The translations under genes were made by a program, and so were the position numbers. From Rhipicephalus microplus (Eukaryota > Arthropoda > Arachnida > Ixodida > Ixodidae), in assembly GCF_043290135.1 (NCBI RefSeq), contig NC_134700.1, forward strand, positions 79,233,000 to 79,296,999: a stretch of DNA of 64,000 bases, read 5' to 3'. The notes under the pieces were generated by a model. The model was given only the letters and a program-made list of their open reading frames with translations, had not been told where the DNA came from and did not search any database. This document shows positions 11,076 to 23,028 of this stretch, one piece after another (within the stretch, counting starts at the first letter, position 1; each line of letters opens with the position of its first letter).

Positions 11076-13135
11076 CATTTCATTTCATTTCATTTATTTA
11101 TACTGTTAGCCCAGAAGTGGGCCGTTACAGGGTGGAAGTACAAACAATTATTTGCAAAAAAGAAGTACCGTACAGGTCTCGAGATAATTTCTCGGTATTA
11201 TTGTGACCAGCAACTCGAAGTTATACATAACATACATAAATGGAACACACATGCGATGCAATACATACGTGCAGAACAGCACATGACGCATTTGAGGCGG
11301 CACTTTTGCACCGCGCTGAAGATTTGAAAGACAACTACTGCAGAATCATGCAACCAACAAAAAGTACACACACACGCCAAAAAAAAAAAACATATGTCAC
11401 TGTTATTTGGAAAATAAACGTTTTAGATTCTGTTCAAATGATGTAAGCGAGGAACAACCAATTATAGACTCTGGCAGCATATTCCAATCTTCAATAGCAC
11501 GTGGAAAGTAACTGAACTTAAAGCAATCGTTACGTGGGACTAGGGGTGGTATATACATATTATGGCGATGTCTGGAGTGTTCTTGTGTGTTGACCTGGAA
11601 GTAATCTGAATAGTTTAGTTTAAAATGATTATGAATTAACTGGAAGAGGAATTTCAGACGCTCAATCCTCGTCCTAAGTTCAGGACTATCCAGTCCAGCT
11701 TTTTTACAGAGTTCAGTAGGAGAATGATGTCGGCGATATTTATTAAAAATAAATCTCGCACCAAGTCGCTGTATTTTTGTTATTTTATTGCAGTTTGTCT
11801 TTGTGTAAGGGTCCCAGACAATTTTAGAATATTCGATAATAGGTCTGACAAGAGTTTTGTAAGGAAGACACTTTATATCAGATGGGGCGGTATAAAGGTT
11901 ACGTCTAAGGCTATACAATGCCTTGGTAGCCCTGGAGCATACATTATCAATATGAGTGTTCCACCGGAGGTCGGGCGTGAACCATAACCCAAGATATTTA
12001 TAGTTTTGTACACGCTTGAGGAAAGCATTGTCAATCTGATAGTTGTAATCTAGAGGTGCTTTCTTTCTAGTTATAGTCATAAAGACTGTTTTTTCTGTGT
12101 TCAAACTCATTTGCCATTCTTCGCACCAATCCTTTATTCTTTGAAGATTGTTGTTTAGATTAACTTGGTCATGTTCAGTCTCGATTCTGCTATAAACAAC
12201 ACAGTCATCGGCAAACAACCTTATCGGGACCGTAACGCGGTTTGGTAGGTCATTTATATATAACAAAAATAAAAGGGGACCCAGCACGCTCCCCTGGGGA
12301 ACTCCAGAATTCACTGCAACTGCTCTAGACTGTTTATTTTTTATTTGAACAAACTGCTGACGGCAGCTGAGATAGGATGAAAACCATTTTGTCAAGTGAT
12401 TATTTTGAAACGTTTTGTCAATTTTAAACAGTAGCTTTGAGTGCGATACTTTATCAAATGCCTTTGCGAAATCCAAATATACCACATCAGTTTGACCACG
12501 CAAATTGATTGTTTTTGAAAGATCATGAACAAATTCGATTAACTGAGTTGTTGTAGATAAGCCTCGGCGGAAGCCATGCTGCTTCGAAGATAATAGATTG
12601 TGCGTATCAAGATAGGACATCAAGTGTTTGTTAATAATGTGCTCGAGTATCTTTGAACATGTACTGATAAGCGAAATAGGACGGTAGTTGCGCTCGTCCC
12701 GAGAGGAGCCACTTTTGTGAACAGGGGTAATTTTAGCCTGCTTCCACGCTAGTGGGAAAGAGCCACTGCGCAGGGACGACTGAAATATTTTTGTAAGGAA
12801 GCGAGCCGCCCATTCAGCGTATCTGTACAGAAATTCGTTTGGTATACCATCAGGGCCGGGGGTTTTTCTTGTATTTATATTAAGTAAAAGATTTAGGACA
12901 CCCTCTTCGCTAATTACCACATCATCGATCGGCCGCTGCAATGGTGACGTAGAAAACTCGGGCAAAATGCCATTATCATGAGTAAACACAGAAGCAAAAA
13001 AAGAATTGAAATCATCAACACGTTGTTGAGTAATTTCAGGTGGCCTCGGAGAGCTTGCTGGGGGAGTTACAAAGCGCCAAAACCTTGAGGGGGCTTCCTT
13101 CAAGTATTTCGTCAATGTCACATTGAAAAACCGAT
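11076..13135 (-). mobile_element. 5'-truncated CR1/jockey-like LINE
   Basis: It consists of a long intact RT reading frame, a short 3' UTR, and a 3' terminal run of ATGAA-type repeats (11076-11100 read on the minus strand), which is usual for CR1-group elements. The endonuclease and ORF1 are absent, so the copy is 5'-truncated at about 13125-13140. Flanks TTTCGGCTC (left) and CTTGGCTC (right) are similar, perhaps a short target duplication. Confidence 0.82.
11403..13121 (-). CDS. Reverse transcriptase of CR1/jockey-like LINE (partial ORF2)
   Basis: An uninterrupted 572-residue frame. It would act in target-primed reverse transcription of its own RNA. RT motifs in order: TPGPDGIPNEF (about 87-97), NYRPISLIS (145-153), YLDFAKAFDKV (215-225), GVPQGSVLGPLLF (273-285) and the catalytic LFADD (302-306). 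The C-terminal region has the usual post-RT sequence ending FEQNLKRLF. The N-terminal endonuclease is missing because the insertion is truncated; the first ATG seen is simply the first in the preserved part. Absence of stops over 1.7 kb suggests a fairly recent insertion, younger than the LINE it sits in. Confidence 0.92.
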   Translation of the reverse strand: MTLTKYLKEAPSRFWRFVTPPASSPRPPEITQQRVDDFNSFFASVFTHDNGILPEFSTSPLQRPIDDVVISEEGVLNLLLNINTRKTPGPDGIPNEFLYRYAEWAARFLTKIFQSSLRSGSFPLAWKQAKITPVHKSGSSRDERNYRPISLISTCSKILEHIINKHLMSYLDTHNLLSSKQHGFRRGLSTTTQLIEFVHDLSKTINLRGQTDVVYLDFAKAFDKVSHSKLLFKIDKTFQNNHLTKWFSSYLSCRQQFVQIKNKQSRAVAVNSGVPQGSVLGPLLFLLYINDLPNRVTVPIRLFADDCVVYSRIETEHDQVNLNNNLQRIKDWCEEWQMSLNTEKTVFMTITRKKAPLDYNYQIDNAFLKRVQNYKYLGLWFTPDLRWNTHIDNVCSRATKALYSLRRNLYTAPSDIKCLPYKTLVRPIIEYSKIVWDPYTKTNCNKITKIQRLGARFIFNKYRRHHSPTELCKKAGLDSPELRTRIERLKFLFQLIHNHFKLNYSDYFQVNTQEHSRHRHNMYIPPLVPRNDCFKFSYFPRAIEDWNMLPESIIGCSSLTSFEQNLKRLFSK

Positions 13136-13570
13136 CCTTGGACTGCTTGGCTCCCTCCCACTCCTAGTCCTGCGTGGCTGAGCCGTGTCCGGGGAAAAGG
13201 GGATCCTGGGGGTTGAGCCGACGCTGGGTGATTGGACCTTCAAGGCCCCCCGGCAGAGGCGACACACCCCTTTGGCCCTGGCTTCACGTAGACGGCACCC
13301 CTGGGCTGAGCCACCCAGGGGAAATCGGCAGTCACCTCTTCCTGTCTCCTTCTCTCTCTCCATCTTCGTTTTTTCTACTACTTTTGATCTTTCCTGTCCT
13401 CTCCTCACTTCTTTTTACTTCCACAATTCTCGGCGGCAAGGGTTAACCTGGTGTAGATATCCAACCGTGGGTAGATATATTAGGTTATAGCGGCCGTGTA
13501 CGGCTGGCGCTTGCGTCTCCTTCGCGTCTCGCAGCGTCCTCATGTTGTGCTCGGTGGTGGGTGGCTGGCA

Positions 13571-14831
13571 TGGCCGCCGAATAAGCTACCAAATTCATGG
13601 GAACTCCTAGCCCTCTCACAACCAATTGCCCCTCCAAGAGGTAGCGCACTGATGCAATTATCGAATTTCTTCCAAACAAGAAAGATAACTTCCCGAAATA
13701 GCACATCATCCACTGTGAAAGTACCGAAAAGAAACCTAGAAGCATTTCACCTTTCCTTGTGTCCAGATGTCTTATAGAAACGCCAGGCGCAGGCTACAAA
13801 GCCACAAAGACCGCCAGTGGTGACCTCCTACTCGAAACAAAAGACCACGCACAGTACCAGAGACTGCATAGACTTACATCATTTGGGGATCAGCCTATCA
13901 CAATCACACCGCATCGAACCATGAACACCGTGAAGGGTGTTGTATCAGATGGAGACCTGATGGACCTCTTTGATGATGAACTTCTTACAGGCTGGAAAGA
14001 AGAAAATGTCATTCAGGTGCAGCATATCAAAATAGAAAGAGAAATTAAAAAAAACCCAACGAAACACATCATACTCACTTTCGCATCTAGCACTCTCCCC
14101 ACTGAAAAACCAACAGGATATCTTAAACTGCCAGTCAGACCATACATACCCAACCCGCGGCGCTGCTCTGTGTCAGAGGTTCGGGCATGGCTCCCAGAGC
14201 TGCTGAGGACAGCTTACCTGCGCAAAATGCGGCACCAAAGGTCATACCACTGACGATGACTGTCAGCTACAAGTACACTGCGCAAACTGTGAGGGTGACC
14301 ATCCTGCATATTCCAGGTAATGCGTGGCCTGTAAAGGGGAAAAAATTATAATTACCAAGTTTAAATTGAACATAAGCTTCTGTGAAGCATGGCAGCGCGT
14401 TTCCCCGCATTTTGCTGGAAACACATCGTATGCCGAAGTGGTGCGAGAGGGGTCAGCACTACTTCGGCATACCTTGGACCACGCCCAGCGTGCCGAGGCA
14501 AACGCCACAAGCCCCCAGGGGGGTAGCAGCCTCGGCTGCCCCACCCTCCTTGAATACCGCCCCACCGAATGCCCCTGCGAACAATGGCAGCAGCCAGGGT
14601 ACTACACAAACTAAAAAGGTCCCCTCGACCTCGAGCCCGGTGGGGTCGAAGGCTCCGTCTGTCACGACGAAGCCTACAACGAAAACAACATTGTCTGTCG
14701 TCTCTCCTGAGCCGATGGACACTTCAAGTGCACCGGCGCAGACTGCGCCAAAGGAACAGCGGGGTTCCCTCGACCGCTCCAAATATTACAAAATGGTAAT
14801 TACAGGGCCTTCTAAAGGCTCTGTAAAATAA
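13571..14831 (+). pseudogene. ORF1 (gag-like, zinc knuckle) of the I-like LINE
   Basis: RNA-binding ORF1 protein remnant following a 5' UTR at about 13140-13570. The best-preserved stretch is 13759-14253 (LETKDHAQYQRL, then LPVRPYIPNPRRCS). A frame change near 14190-14250 leads into Cys/His residues (CAKCGTKGHTTDDDC and CANCEGDHPAYS) that are CCHC-type knuckles read across frames. The Pro/Thr/Ser-rich C-terminal part (about 14400-14831) ends just before ORF2. At least three frame changes or stops disable it. Family by domain order only. Confidence 0.72.
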
Positions 14832-14895
14832 GTCACTTTTCTCTTTAGACACCAGCCACACTCATTTCGTACACACAGCACTTCTTTACTCCCAT

Positions 14896-15543
14896 AATGA
14901 AGACACAAATTATACAATGGAAGGACAGAGGACTACTTCGAAACCTCGACGATGTGTAAGAACGTCTACACAAACATTCTCCAAAAGTGCTGTGTGTACA
15001 GGAAACACACCTAAAATCCAAGAATACAATTTTTTTGCGTCAATATGTGGTCTTCCGAAAGAACAGAGATGATGCTGTGGCATCATCTGGTAGTGTAGCC
15101 ATTATTGGTAATCGAGAAGTAGCCTGTAGTCATGTACCACTACTAACATTCCTAGAGGCAGTGGCTGTTCAAGCAGTTCTATTGAATAAGCTCGTCACCA
15201 TCTGCTCTCTATACATACCACCGCAACACCGCCTGGAAAAACATGATTTCCAGTCTTTACATGAGTTACCAGAACCTTATCTGGTTCTAGGGGACCTGAA
15301 TGCCCACAGTGGTTTATGGGGTGACTGTCGATGTGATGCACGATGTCGTCATATCGAACAGTTCATCAGGTGCTTGTCTGTTTAATAGGAAAGAGGCAAC
15401 ATATTATAACCTTGCAAACAATACTTACTCCTCCATAGACCTCATTATTGCATCTCCTTCACTTCTACCCCTACTCCAATGGAAAATTATAAATAATCCC
15501 TACGGAAGTGACCATTTTCCTGTCATTCTGAGTACACCAACAT
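14896..15543 (+). pseudogene. ORF2 endonuclease domain of the I-like LINE
   Basis: APE-type endonuclease that would nick target DNA to start reverse transcription. Motifs: LCVQETHLKSK (catalytic Glu), LVLGDLNAHSGLWG (Asp/Asn pair, about 15281-15322) and SDHFPVIL (catalytic His, about 15508-15531). There is an early stop near 14955 and a frame change near 15350-15385. Coding similarity stops at about 15543, where the Ty3/gypsy fragment begins with TGTCGCG; the RT domain that should follow is not in the window. Confidence 0.8.
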
Positions 15544-15548
15544 CATAC

Positions 15549-15760
15549 TGTCGCGATAAGTTACAAGTACTCGGGGATTTATTAAACCGCCGGGTTGCAA
15601 TCTCTAGGACGATGCGTCAGTCGTGGCTGGCTCTCGAGCAGAGAAGAAGCACGCGATCTTCTTTTTCCTCCAGATTGAGAGCCGCTCTTGCTGTTGACCC
15701 ACTACGTGCTGGTGGCACTATCCCCCCTTCCGAAAAGAAAAAAAAAAACAAGTCCCCAAA
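15549..15760 (-). repeat. Probable 3' LTR of the Ty3/gypsy fragment
   Basis: On the minus strand the segment contains an AATAAA polyadenylation signal (about 15577-15584) and ends TTATCGCGACA at 15549, the CA expected at an LTR end. The inner boundary cannot be fixed without the matching 5' LTR and is placed loosely at 15700-15950. Confidence 0.5.
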
Positions 15761-15949
15761 ACAGGAAAGAAAAGTACATAGCAGCACCGCGATGCTACTA
15801 CATAGGCACGTGAAAAAGAAATTGGAAATTCGGATAAAGTGAAAGTAAAAATTAAAGAGCGTGCCAATATAAGAAACGTCAATGAACGAGAAAGCAAGTT
15901 CACACAAATAAACAAAAAACACAAAGAATGCTGTACGGTAAAGAAGAAG

Positions 15950-17984
15950 TTACGAGCAACGCGCAATAAATGGTTTCAGGCGCAACACATGAACGACGTC
16001 CGCCCTCAGTCATGTCCTGCTCCGTGCATGGGGTGTTGAGTCCGGAACCACTCCGTAGTTCACGTCACTGACGCGGCGTAACACTTTATATGAGCCAAAG
16101 TACCGGCTCAGTAACTTTTCACTAAGGCCACGGCGGCGGACTGGCGTGCACACCCAAACTTGATCTCCGGGGTTGTAAAACACTTCTCTGTGGCGGGTGT
16201 TATAGCGTCGTGCGTCTGCCTGCTGTTGCTGGCCGATGTACAGTCGCACGAGTTGCCGGGCTTCCTCAGCACGCTCTGCGAATTCTTCGGCGTAAGTTGC
16301 CAACTCATCTTCGTCTTGACACGGTAGCATAGAGTCTAGCATGGTCTGCACTTCGCGGCCGTAGAGAAGCCGAAATGGCGTGAATCGCGTGGTCTCTTGC
16401 ACGGCGGTATTATACGCGAAGGTCACGTAAGGTAAGATCCGGTCCCATGTTTTGTGCTGTACATCGATGTACATTGAGATCATGTCTGCGAGGGTCTCAT
16501 TCAGTCGCTCGGTAAATCCGTTGGTTTGCGGGTGGCACGCAGTTGTCCTTCGGCGTCTGGTGTTGCTCAGTTTGAAAACTTTGTCCGTAAGCTGTGCCGT
16601 GAATGCCGTCCCTCCGTTATTACACTGGAAGGAGCACCGTGTCTTAACACGATGTAGAGCATGAAAAATTGTGCTACCTCAGACGCCGTGGCTCGTGGGA
16701 TCGCCTGCGTCTCAGCGTAGCGTGTCAAATAGTCGGTCGTGACGATCACCCATGTGTTGCTGTCCGCAGACAGGGGAAATGGCCCGAGAATGCCCATGCC
16801 CACTTAGTCGAACGGCGTGCAGGGTGCTTCGATGGGCTGAAGCAAACCAGCTGGCTTAACAGATGGTTGCTTTCGACGCTGACATTCCCGACAGCTCTTG
16901 ACGTACTTCTTGATGCTTGCTGAAAGTCTTGGCCAATAGTACTTCTCGCTGACTCTGGCAAGTGTCCTTGAGTAGCCCAGATAACCGGATGTGGGTTCGT
17001 CATGGCAAGCGAAGAAAACGCCGTCTGGCATGTCTTGAGGAACCACCAGGAGGTAAGCACGGTTGTTCGAATGAGCGTTCTTCTTGTACAGCACACCGTC
17101 TCGCAGGCAGAACGACGTCAACGAGCGGCATAAATGACGTGGTATGATAGTGCCCTGGCCCTCCAAGTGATCAATGATTGGACGAATCTCTGCGTCATCT
17201 CGCTGCGTTTGCTCAAGTCTGATACGCTAACGGCGCCCAGGAAGCCTTCGTCTTCCTCTGATTCCTGACTGACGACATGAAGGGGTGCGCGTGACAGTGT
17301 GTCAGCGTCTTCATGCTTACGGCCGCACTTATGGATGATGGTGACATCAAATTCCTGCAGCCGCAAGCTCCACCGTGCTAGCCGTGCTGAAGGGTCACGC
17401 AGGCTTGCCAACCAACAGAGCGCGTGAAGGTCCGTCACTGTCTTGAAGGGACGACCACAAAGGTACGGGCGAAACTTGGTGATTTCCCACACGACTACGA
17501 GGCACTCTTTCTTCGTAGTGGAATAATTCGCCTCGGCACGGGATAAAGAGCGGCTGACGTAGACTAAGACTCTTTCGGTGTCCTCTTGACGCTGAACGAG
17601 CACTGCACCGAGCCCAATGTTACTAGCGTCGGAATGGACCTCCGTGTCAGCATCATCATTGAAATGAGCGACAACGGGCGCTGATTGCATGCGCTGTCAC
17701 AGCTCATCAAAAGCTGCTTGTTGCTCGTTTTCCCAGACAAACGGCGTGTTGTCCCTTGTGAGACGAGTCAGAGGTTCTGCTATCTGTGAAAAGCCATGAA
17801 TGAACCGGCGATAGTAGGCGCACAAGCCAAGGAAGCGCCGGACGGCTTTCTTATCGACAGGCACTGGTAATTCGGCAACAGCGGCAAGCTTGTCCGGATC
17901 GGGCCAGATTCCTTCGACGCTGAAAACATGTCCAAAAAATTTTAGTTCTTTATAGCCGAAGTGGCACTTCTGTGGCTTTAGTGT
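15950..17984 (-). pseudogene. Ty3/gypsy pol remnant (RT end, RNase H, integrase)
   Basis: From 17984 downwards: RT/connection region (LKPQKCHFGYKELKFFGHVF, FLGLCAYYRRFI), RNase H ([14 protein letters not shown], then [13 protein letters not shown]), an integrase HHCC zinc domain (CHDEPTSGYLGYSRT, then CRECQRRK), part of the catalytic core (TTDYLTRYAETQAI) and the C-terminal region with FGSYKVLRRV, ending RLKPFIARCS before the stop at 15950-15952. Defects: in-frame TGA at 17697-17699, a frame change near 17120-17166, in-frame TAA at 16804-16806, a frame change near 16605, and in-frame TGA at 16010-16012. Not functional. Confidence 0.9.
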
Positions 17985-18002
17985 CGGCAACAGCGGCAAG
18001 CG

Positions 18003-18564
18003 GCCACATGTTGTAGTGTGCTGGGTGCCAAGGCACCGTGAGATCCAAGGCAACGTGATGGCGGATCAGCTTGCTGCATCCGTCCACGAAAGCACTGCCA
18101 CTACACCCATATCAATCCCAGCCCTTGATCTTAAGCCGTTTCTCAAACAAAAGCTCAGGGAATACTGGCAGAGCAAGTGGGAGAGACACACACAAAACAA
18201 ACTACACGTTATTAAGCCTCACCTTGGCCATTGGCCGCCAGTATCCAAATCACGCCACACAGAGGTAACACTAACGAGGCTCAGGATAGGACACACATAC
18301 ACGATACGCCCACATCTTTTGTCCGGTGGCAATCCACCATTGTGTGACAGGTGTAATGAAGCACTAACAGTTATTCACATTTTAATACAGTGCAAACAAC
18401 TAGGCACTCTAAGAAAACAACACTTTTCATTACCCTACCGACAACATATACCTTTACACCCTGCAATGTTCGTCGGTAGGGAACCACTCTTCACTCATAA
18501 ATCGGTGCTAGCTTTTTTAAGAGATGTTCGCTTTTATTATGTCATATACCCAAGCAATGCGTAG
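18003..18564 (+). pseudogene. RNase H end and C-terminal zinc motif of the I-like LINE ORF2
   Basis: An open frame of about 182 residues begins inside the RNase H domain: CWVPRHREIQGNVMADQLA carries the last catalytic His/Asp motif. It then runs to CDRCNEALTVIHILIQC, the C-terminal zinc-binding motif of these LINEs. The frame stops at 18564 after YVIYPSNA. It is the 3' continuation of the LINE whose endonuclease lies at 14896-15543, in the same orientation. About 335 bp of 3' UTR follows to 18899. Confidence 0.85.
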
Positions 18565-18899
18565 CGCGACCTCTCAAGAGAGATCGCTGCTGCAGTGGCT
18601 ACATTGAAAAGCACTTGCCTCGCAGCCCTTGGACACAAGGGCGCTGATGAGGCACTTGTGCTAGTGCCAAATATTTTACACATTTTTACTATCAAAACCT
18701 TTGTCACCGTTTTTTACTATGCATATCGCGCCACTGTCATCATTTAAATACTTATGTTTTTACCCGAATTATCGCGAGTAATCTTAAGGCCCCTATAACG
18801 CCACGCAACATATCATTGTCCACATGTCTACTCATTGAAATGGCGCTCTTCGGCCATCAATTGGCCCTCGCGCCATAAAGCGCCACACATCATCATCAT

Positions 18900-21800
18900 C
18901 TCTATTAAACATGCAGCGCATCATTCATGTTTCGACGTCACTTTGAGAAGTTGTACGTTTCACCGGCGTACCTGAGTGATCTTTTTTAACGTCTTGGTTT
19001 TACCGCTAAAAATCATCTTGACAGTTCCATTGCTATGTTCCATTGCTGCTTCTGTTAATGTGAGGAATGTGTCCGCTTTTTACCCAATCTCCTCAAGAGC
19101 TATAGAATAGCTGGCACATTATTGGTGTGCTAACTTGTCCTTACGTCATACCAATCATATAAACTTCACTGATATCTTAATGCAACCTAAGACATCAATT
19201 CAGACTGTCTGTCGTGTTTTTTTTAATTGTGCCCTTCGGCAGCGGAAAGAGAACGGCACCGCGTATTAATGCAACGAAGAAGTGAAAGACAAACTGATCA
19301 TGGTCGGAACAAAAAAAAGTACGAGAAGAACAAAGGCAAGGAACAGGACCCCAATCACGTGATTCTGGGGCTCCTTCTGAACCCCAGAAAATCTCTTACG
19401 TTACACTTGGCTTAGGGATAGCGCGACGTGGAATCGTCGTCAAGACACTTCGCTTGTTTTGAAGGCCTCTTCGGATCATCTCTAGTTTAACCTGCACTGC
19501 AGGAAATTATTTAACTTTATCCCTGCGACCACACATATAACTTTCATTTTTCCTCGACTGCATTTTGGATCCCTTGGTGACGATGCCATTTCTACCCCTA
19601 TTCGCCGATATATTTTGTCCCATGCGTAACGTACGTCGTCCACGCCATAATACTGCGACAAGATTTTGCGAAAGTACGGTGGTTAAGAGATAGAAAAGTT
19701 CTTTCACCGCACTCAAGTCTCGTCTATTTAGACTTCATTTCACAAAGCCTGACCCCAGGGTAAAAAAAAAAAAAAAGGTGTGGCGTTTTTTCACTTCACA
19801 GGCAAGGGATATGAATTCATACGTCATCTTTGCCGGCAAAGCAGACATGGAGAGACTTCTGCAGACAACACGTTTCTGCCATTTCAGCACGCAACAAGCA
19901 CGCATAACGAGATTGGCCATTAGGATCGATTCGAGGCACGTGGTCAACAATTGAGAAAAGTATACGAATTAACAATTTAACGCATTCCTGCGAGAACATA
20001 GCACATGTGACACTGAAATGTTTACCCTTTCAGCTGTCCGCAAACACATAGTGGTCATCCTTCTGTGTGTTTTGTATAGAAGGTACACAGTTGTTCTTCT
20101 TTCGACGCACCGCTTTGGCTCGTGTCGCCTCATATGTGTATCAACAAAAAAGGGCTCTGAATTACGCTCCATGAAACCTGACTGCGAGTGTAAACTCATT
20201 TCCGGTAAGTGGCGCCGGGTGTACAATAGGTGATCTTGTTTTGAGCTGATCCACAAGAGAGGCTGTAAGGTTTCTACGGATGATGCGGCGTCCACGAAAA
20301 ATCGCATTACCGAGAGCGTGATTACTCACGCTGCAAATTCTGGGGGGCTGGTCCAAAAAATATATTGATAAATAACGATAAAGGTTAAGAAAGAAAGCCG
20401 GACATCAAGGCAGCACGACTGCTTGGTTGGCTGCCGTACGCTGGAAGAAGAAACATGAGAACATGAAAACCGACGCTGCATAAAAGTGTGTGCGCGTACG
20501 TTTGTTTGGTTGTGTGTTTCAATATGTACGATAAGACGTTTTCAGAGTGAAGTAAAAGGAGAATGTGTTGTTGCTGCTGCTGTTCCTTTTGTTTATGTTG
20601 TTGCAGCAGGGGGCTTCAACGTGGCAGAAGTAGCCATATATCTTCAGGGATGTCAGGGATGTCAGGAATGCATCCTGTATTGTTGAGCCCCGTATGATGC
20701 AGGAAGGTATAATCAGCGGCCATTGCGCTATCTACCTAAGTGCCATTGTTTGAATGGTGAAAAAATCGTCTTAAAAAAGGCTCCATGCGTATGGTCACTC
20801 CGTGTCCTGTTGCAGACAAAGCCTGATAAAATCTTGAATGACGCCTATATCAAAACAATAGTCAGGTAGTCGGGAAGCGTATCACATATATTAAGCGGCA
20901 GTGCAACAACCTCTTCAAAATGTCGCACAACAATTACGAAAAACACTTCATGATGTCTCCTTTGAGCCTGCTCTTGTTGTGAAGCTAATTTACGCTGTGC
21001 CACCGCAAAACTGGGACATCTTATTGCCTCCAGTGCGTTCTACTTTTATCGCACAGTGCGAATGAAGTTGAACACTAAAACAAAAACTCAAATAGTGAAA
21101 GAAAGCGAAAGTGCAGTGGGCTATTAAACGTACAGCTGGGTACAACACAAGGCGTCAGTGGCATTTTTATACTTCAAAACCGAATACACTGAAGCCTGCA
21201 ACGATTAGCGTTTTCTTATGACTGGGGTCAAAAGCCGGTGACACCGCTGTCGAAGAAATCGCCAATTTATATTGTGTTCTACATTGTAGAAGTCGGGGGA
21301 AGCCCAGTCCTGACGACCGAAGTGCGGCACCCGATCACCTTAGTGACTAAAGAAATAGTGCCACCCTTGCTCTCGACAATTTTCTCTGCAGCCGGGGTCA
21401 ACGGCCGTCCGGCTCATGGCGCCAGTCTGGAATATAGGCCAATCGGTGCAGACTTGCGTACACCGCTTTTGAGGAGGAAATACCACTAAATTCCGAAGTT
21501 GTAAGCGACTGTAGAAGCTGCTCTAAAGAATTGAAGTTTAAGGAGTAGTTTCTTTGTTTGATGCAGCCTTAATGAAAACCAACAGATAATGAAACCAAGC
21601 AACGTATTTTGAACGTTAATTGGACTCATTTAGCTGCATTGTAGTCCTCTCATTTGACCTATATTGTAGCAATTACAAGACAGGTAAAACATGTCCATTA
21701 GTGTCCCCTATACCCTGTTTGACTTCATCATATGTTGGTGCTCTTTAAGTATAAGATATAGTACACTCTAGCCGAATTTACTTTTGGGACTATTTATTTC

Positions 21801-23028
21801 ATCACGGAAGTGACTGCTGTGTTTCGGTCATCCGGGTGGGGTCTTCCTGCCTTGTGGATTATAGCAAGGGTGGTGACCACATACATATTTTTATTTCCAT
21901 TGCAACTGTCGCTCCTTCCGTCCACTTTTGATGCAAGAGAAAAAGAAGTACAGTGAAGGCAAACAGCAAGAGTAGGATACGGGAGCCATATGCTGTGTGG
22001 CATTTCAGCCTTCGATGGCACGCCATAATTTGGCGTGACAGAGAGTCACTTATGGCGCTCCGCGGTGCGGTGCGTGCGCAAAATGTACATGCGTGACCTC
22101 CCTCTACGCCCGAGTGTACGCGTCGTTTCACCCCACGCTCTCCTGCTGTCAGCATAGGGTGCACCACACTTCACTGATTGATGTACAGCATTATTCTTGT
22201 AACATCTGGCTAACTTATGCACCAAGGGAACCGATTACCCACAGGTGAATGTTATATACAACCAAAAGGGACACCAGACAGCGACATGTTTATTGGGGCA
22301 CCCTTGCAGCAATGCGTATTGTCGCGCAGACGCCTTTCCTCAGCACAAATAGCTGTGATATAGCACATGCAGACCTTGCAAAAATATTCTTCATAAACTT
22401 CTTTTAAAGGAAGTAACGAACAATTAACACCATCTTCATTGCACTGTCAATCAATTGAGTGGAAATGACGGCATCACTCAGCAAAACTTAATCAGTCACT
22501 GAGCAGGCCCACTGTCTTTGAATGGCTTCTGTTTTTTCTCGTTTATCAAGTTATAGACATTTCTTCATTTTTTTTTCTTCCCTGAGTAGCCAAGATCCCT
22601 TCAAACATATTAAATTTACCACTATGATCATTCTAGCGGCATAGAATGACAATAAATTATGCATAATATCCGAAGGCCGAGATTTGTTAAAGCTTTCACC
22701 TGACTAGGAGCACTAAGTACCTGGTATCGACCGCCATAATTATTGGTGAAAACTACTAGAACTAATGAGCCAACAAGAAGAAAGAAATTGTTACTGTCAT
22801 AATTAGCCGACTACAGCAGACGTCTATGACTTCCATAGGAAGGCAGGCCGACTGTAACAGTGTTAATGGCACAAGTGGAACTTGCTGATTAGATATTTGG
22901 GGCATATCTGAATTGAATAGCCATATAAATAAATAAAATAAATAAATAAATTTTGCGCGCAAATCACAGCCGCACAGAAAAAGAAAACTCATAGACAGGA
23001 CGGATGTTCACTTGCAACTGTTTATTTT
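18900..23028. other. Non-coding stretch, nothing recognised
   Basis: About 4 kb of AT-rich DNA with short poly-A/T runs (for example A14 at about 19762-19775). None of the short reading frames shows a domain I know. A minus-strand frame at 19969-20356 has no recognisable motif either. Confidence 0.5.

Larger units (their letters stand above)
15549..18001 (-). mobile_element. Ty3/gypsy retrotransposon fragment, minus strand
   Basis: The minus-strand order is end of RT, RNase H, integrase, 3' untranslated region, then a presumed 3' LTR ending in CA at 15549. No gag, protease, N-terminal RT or 5' LTR is present. The broken end is at 17984-18001, where 18 bases duplicate 17872-17889 exactly. No envelope gene was seen, so it is treated as a plain LTR retrotransposon. 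Confidence 0.88.
10983..18899 (+). mobile_element. I-like LINE with RNase H, carrying two nested retroelements
   Basis: The pieces of one plus-strand LINE appear in order: GC-rich 5' UTR, ORF1 with zinc-knuckle remnants, the ORF2 endonuclease, then after a foreign block the RNase H tail and a 3' UTR ending in CATCATCATCATC (about 18885-18899). The block 11076-13135 is a minus-strand CR1-like LINE and 15549-18001 is a minus-strand Ty3/gypsy fragment. The GC-rich segment 10983-11075 resembles the missing start of the 5' UTR, so the CR1 probably landed in it; this left boundary is an inference. The reverse transcriptase region (about 2 kb expected) is missing. Confidence 0.65.

Noticed and set aside
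15549..18001. Endogenous retrovirus with envelope
   Set aside because: No envelope-like frame lies between integrase and the LTR; only pol remnants of a Ty3/gypsy element are visible.
19969..20356. Overlapping minus-strand frames, possible host gene
   Set aside because: No domain, no splice structure and no codon pattern that I could support.
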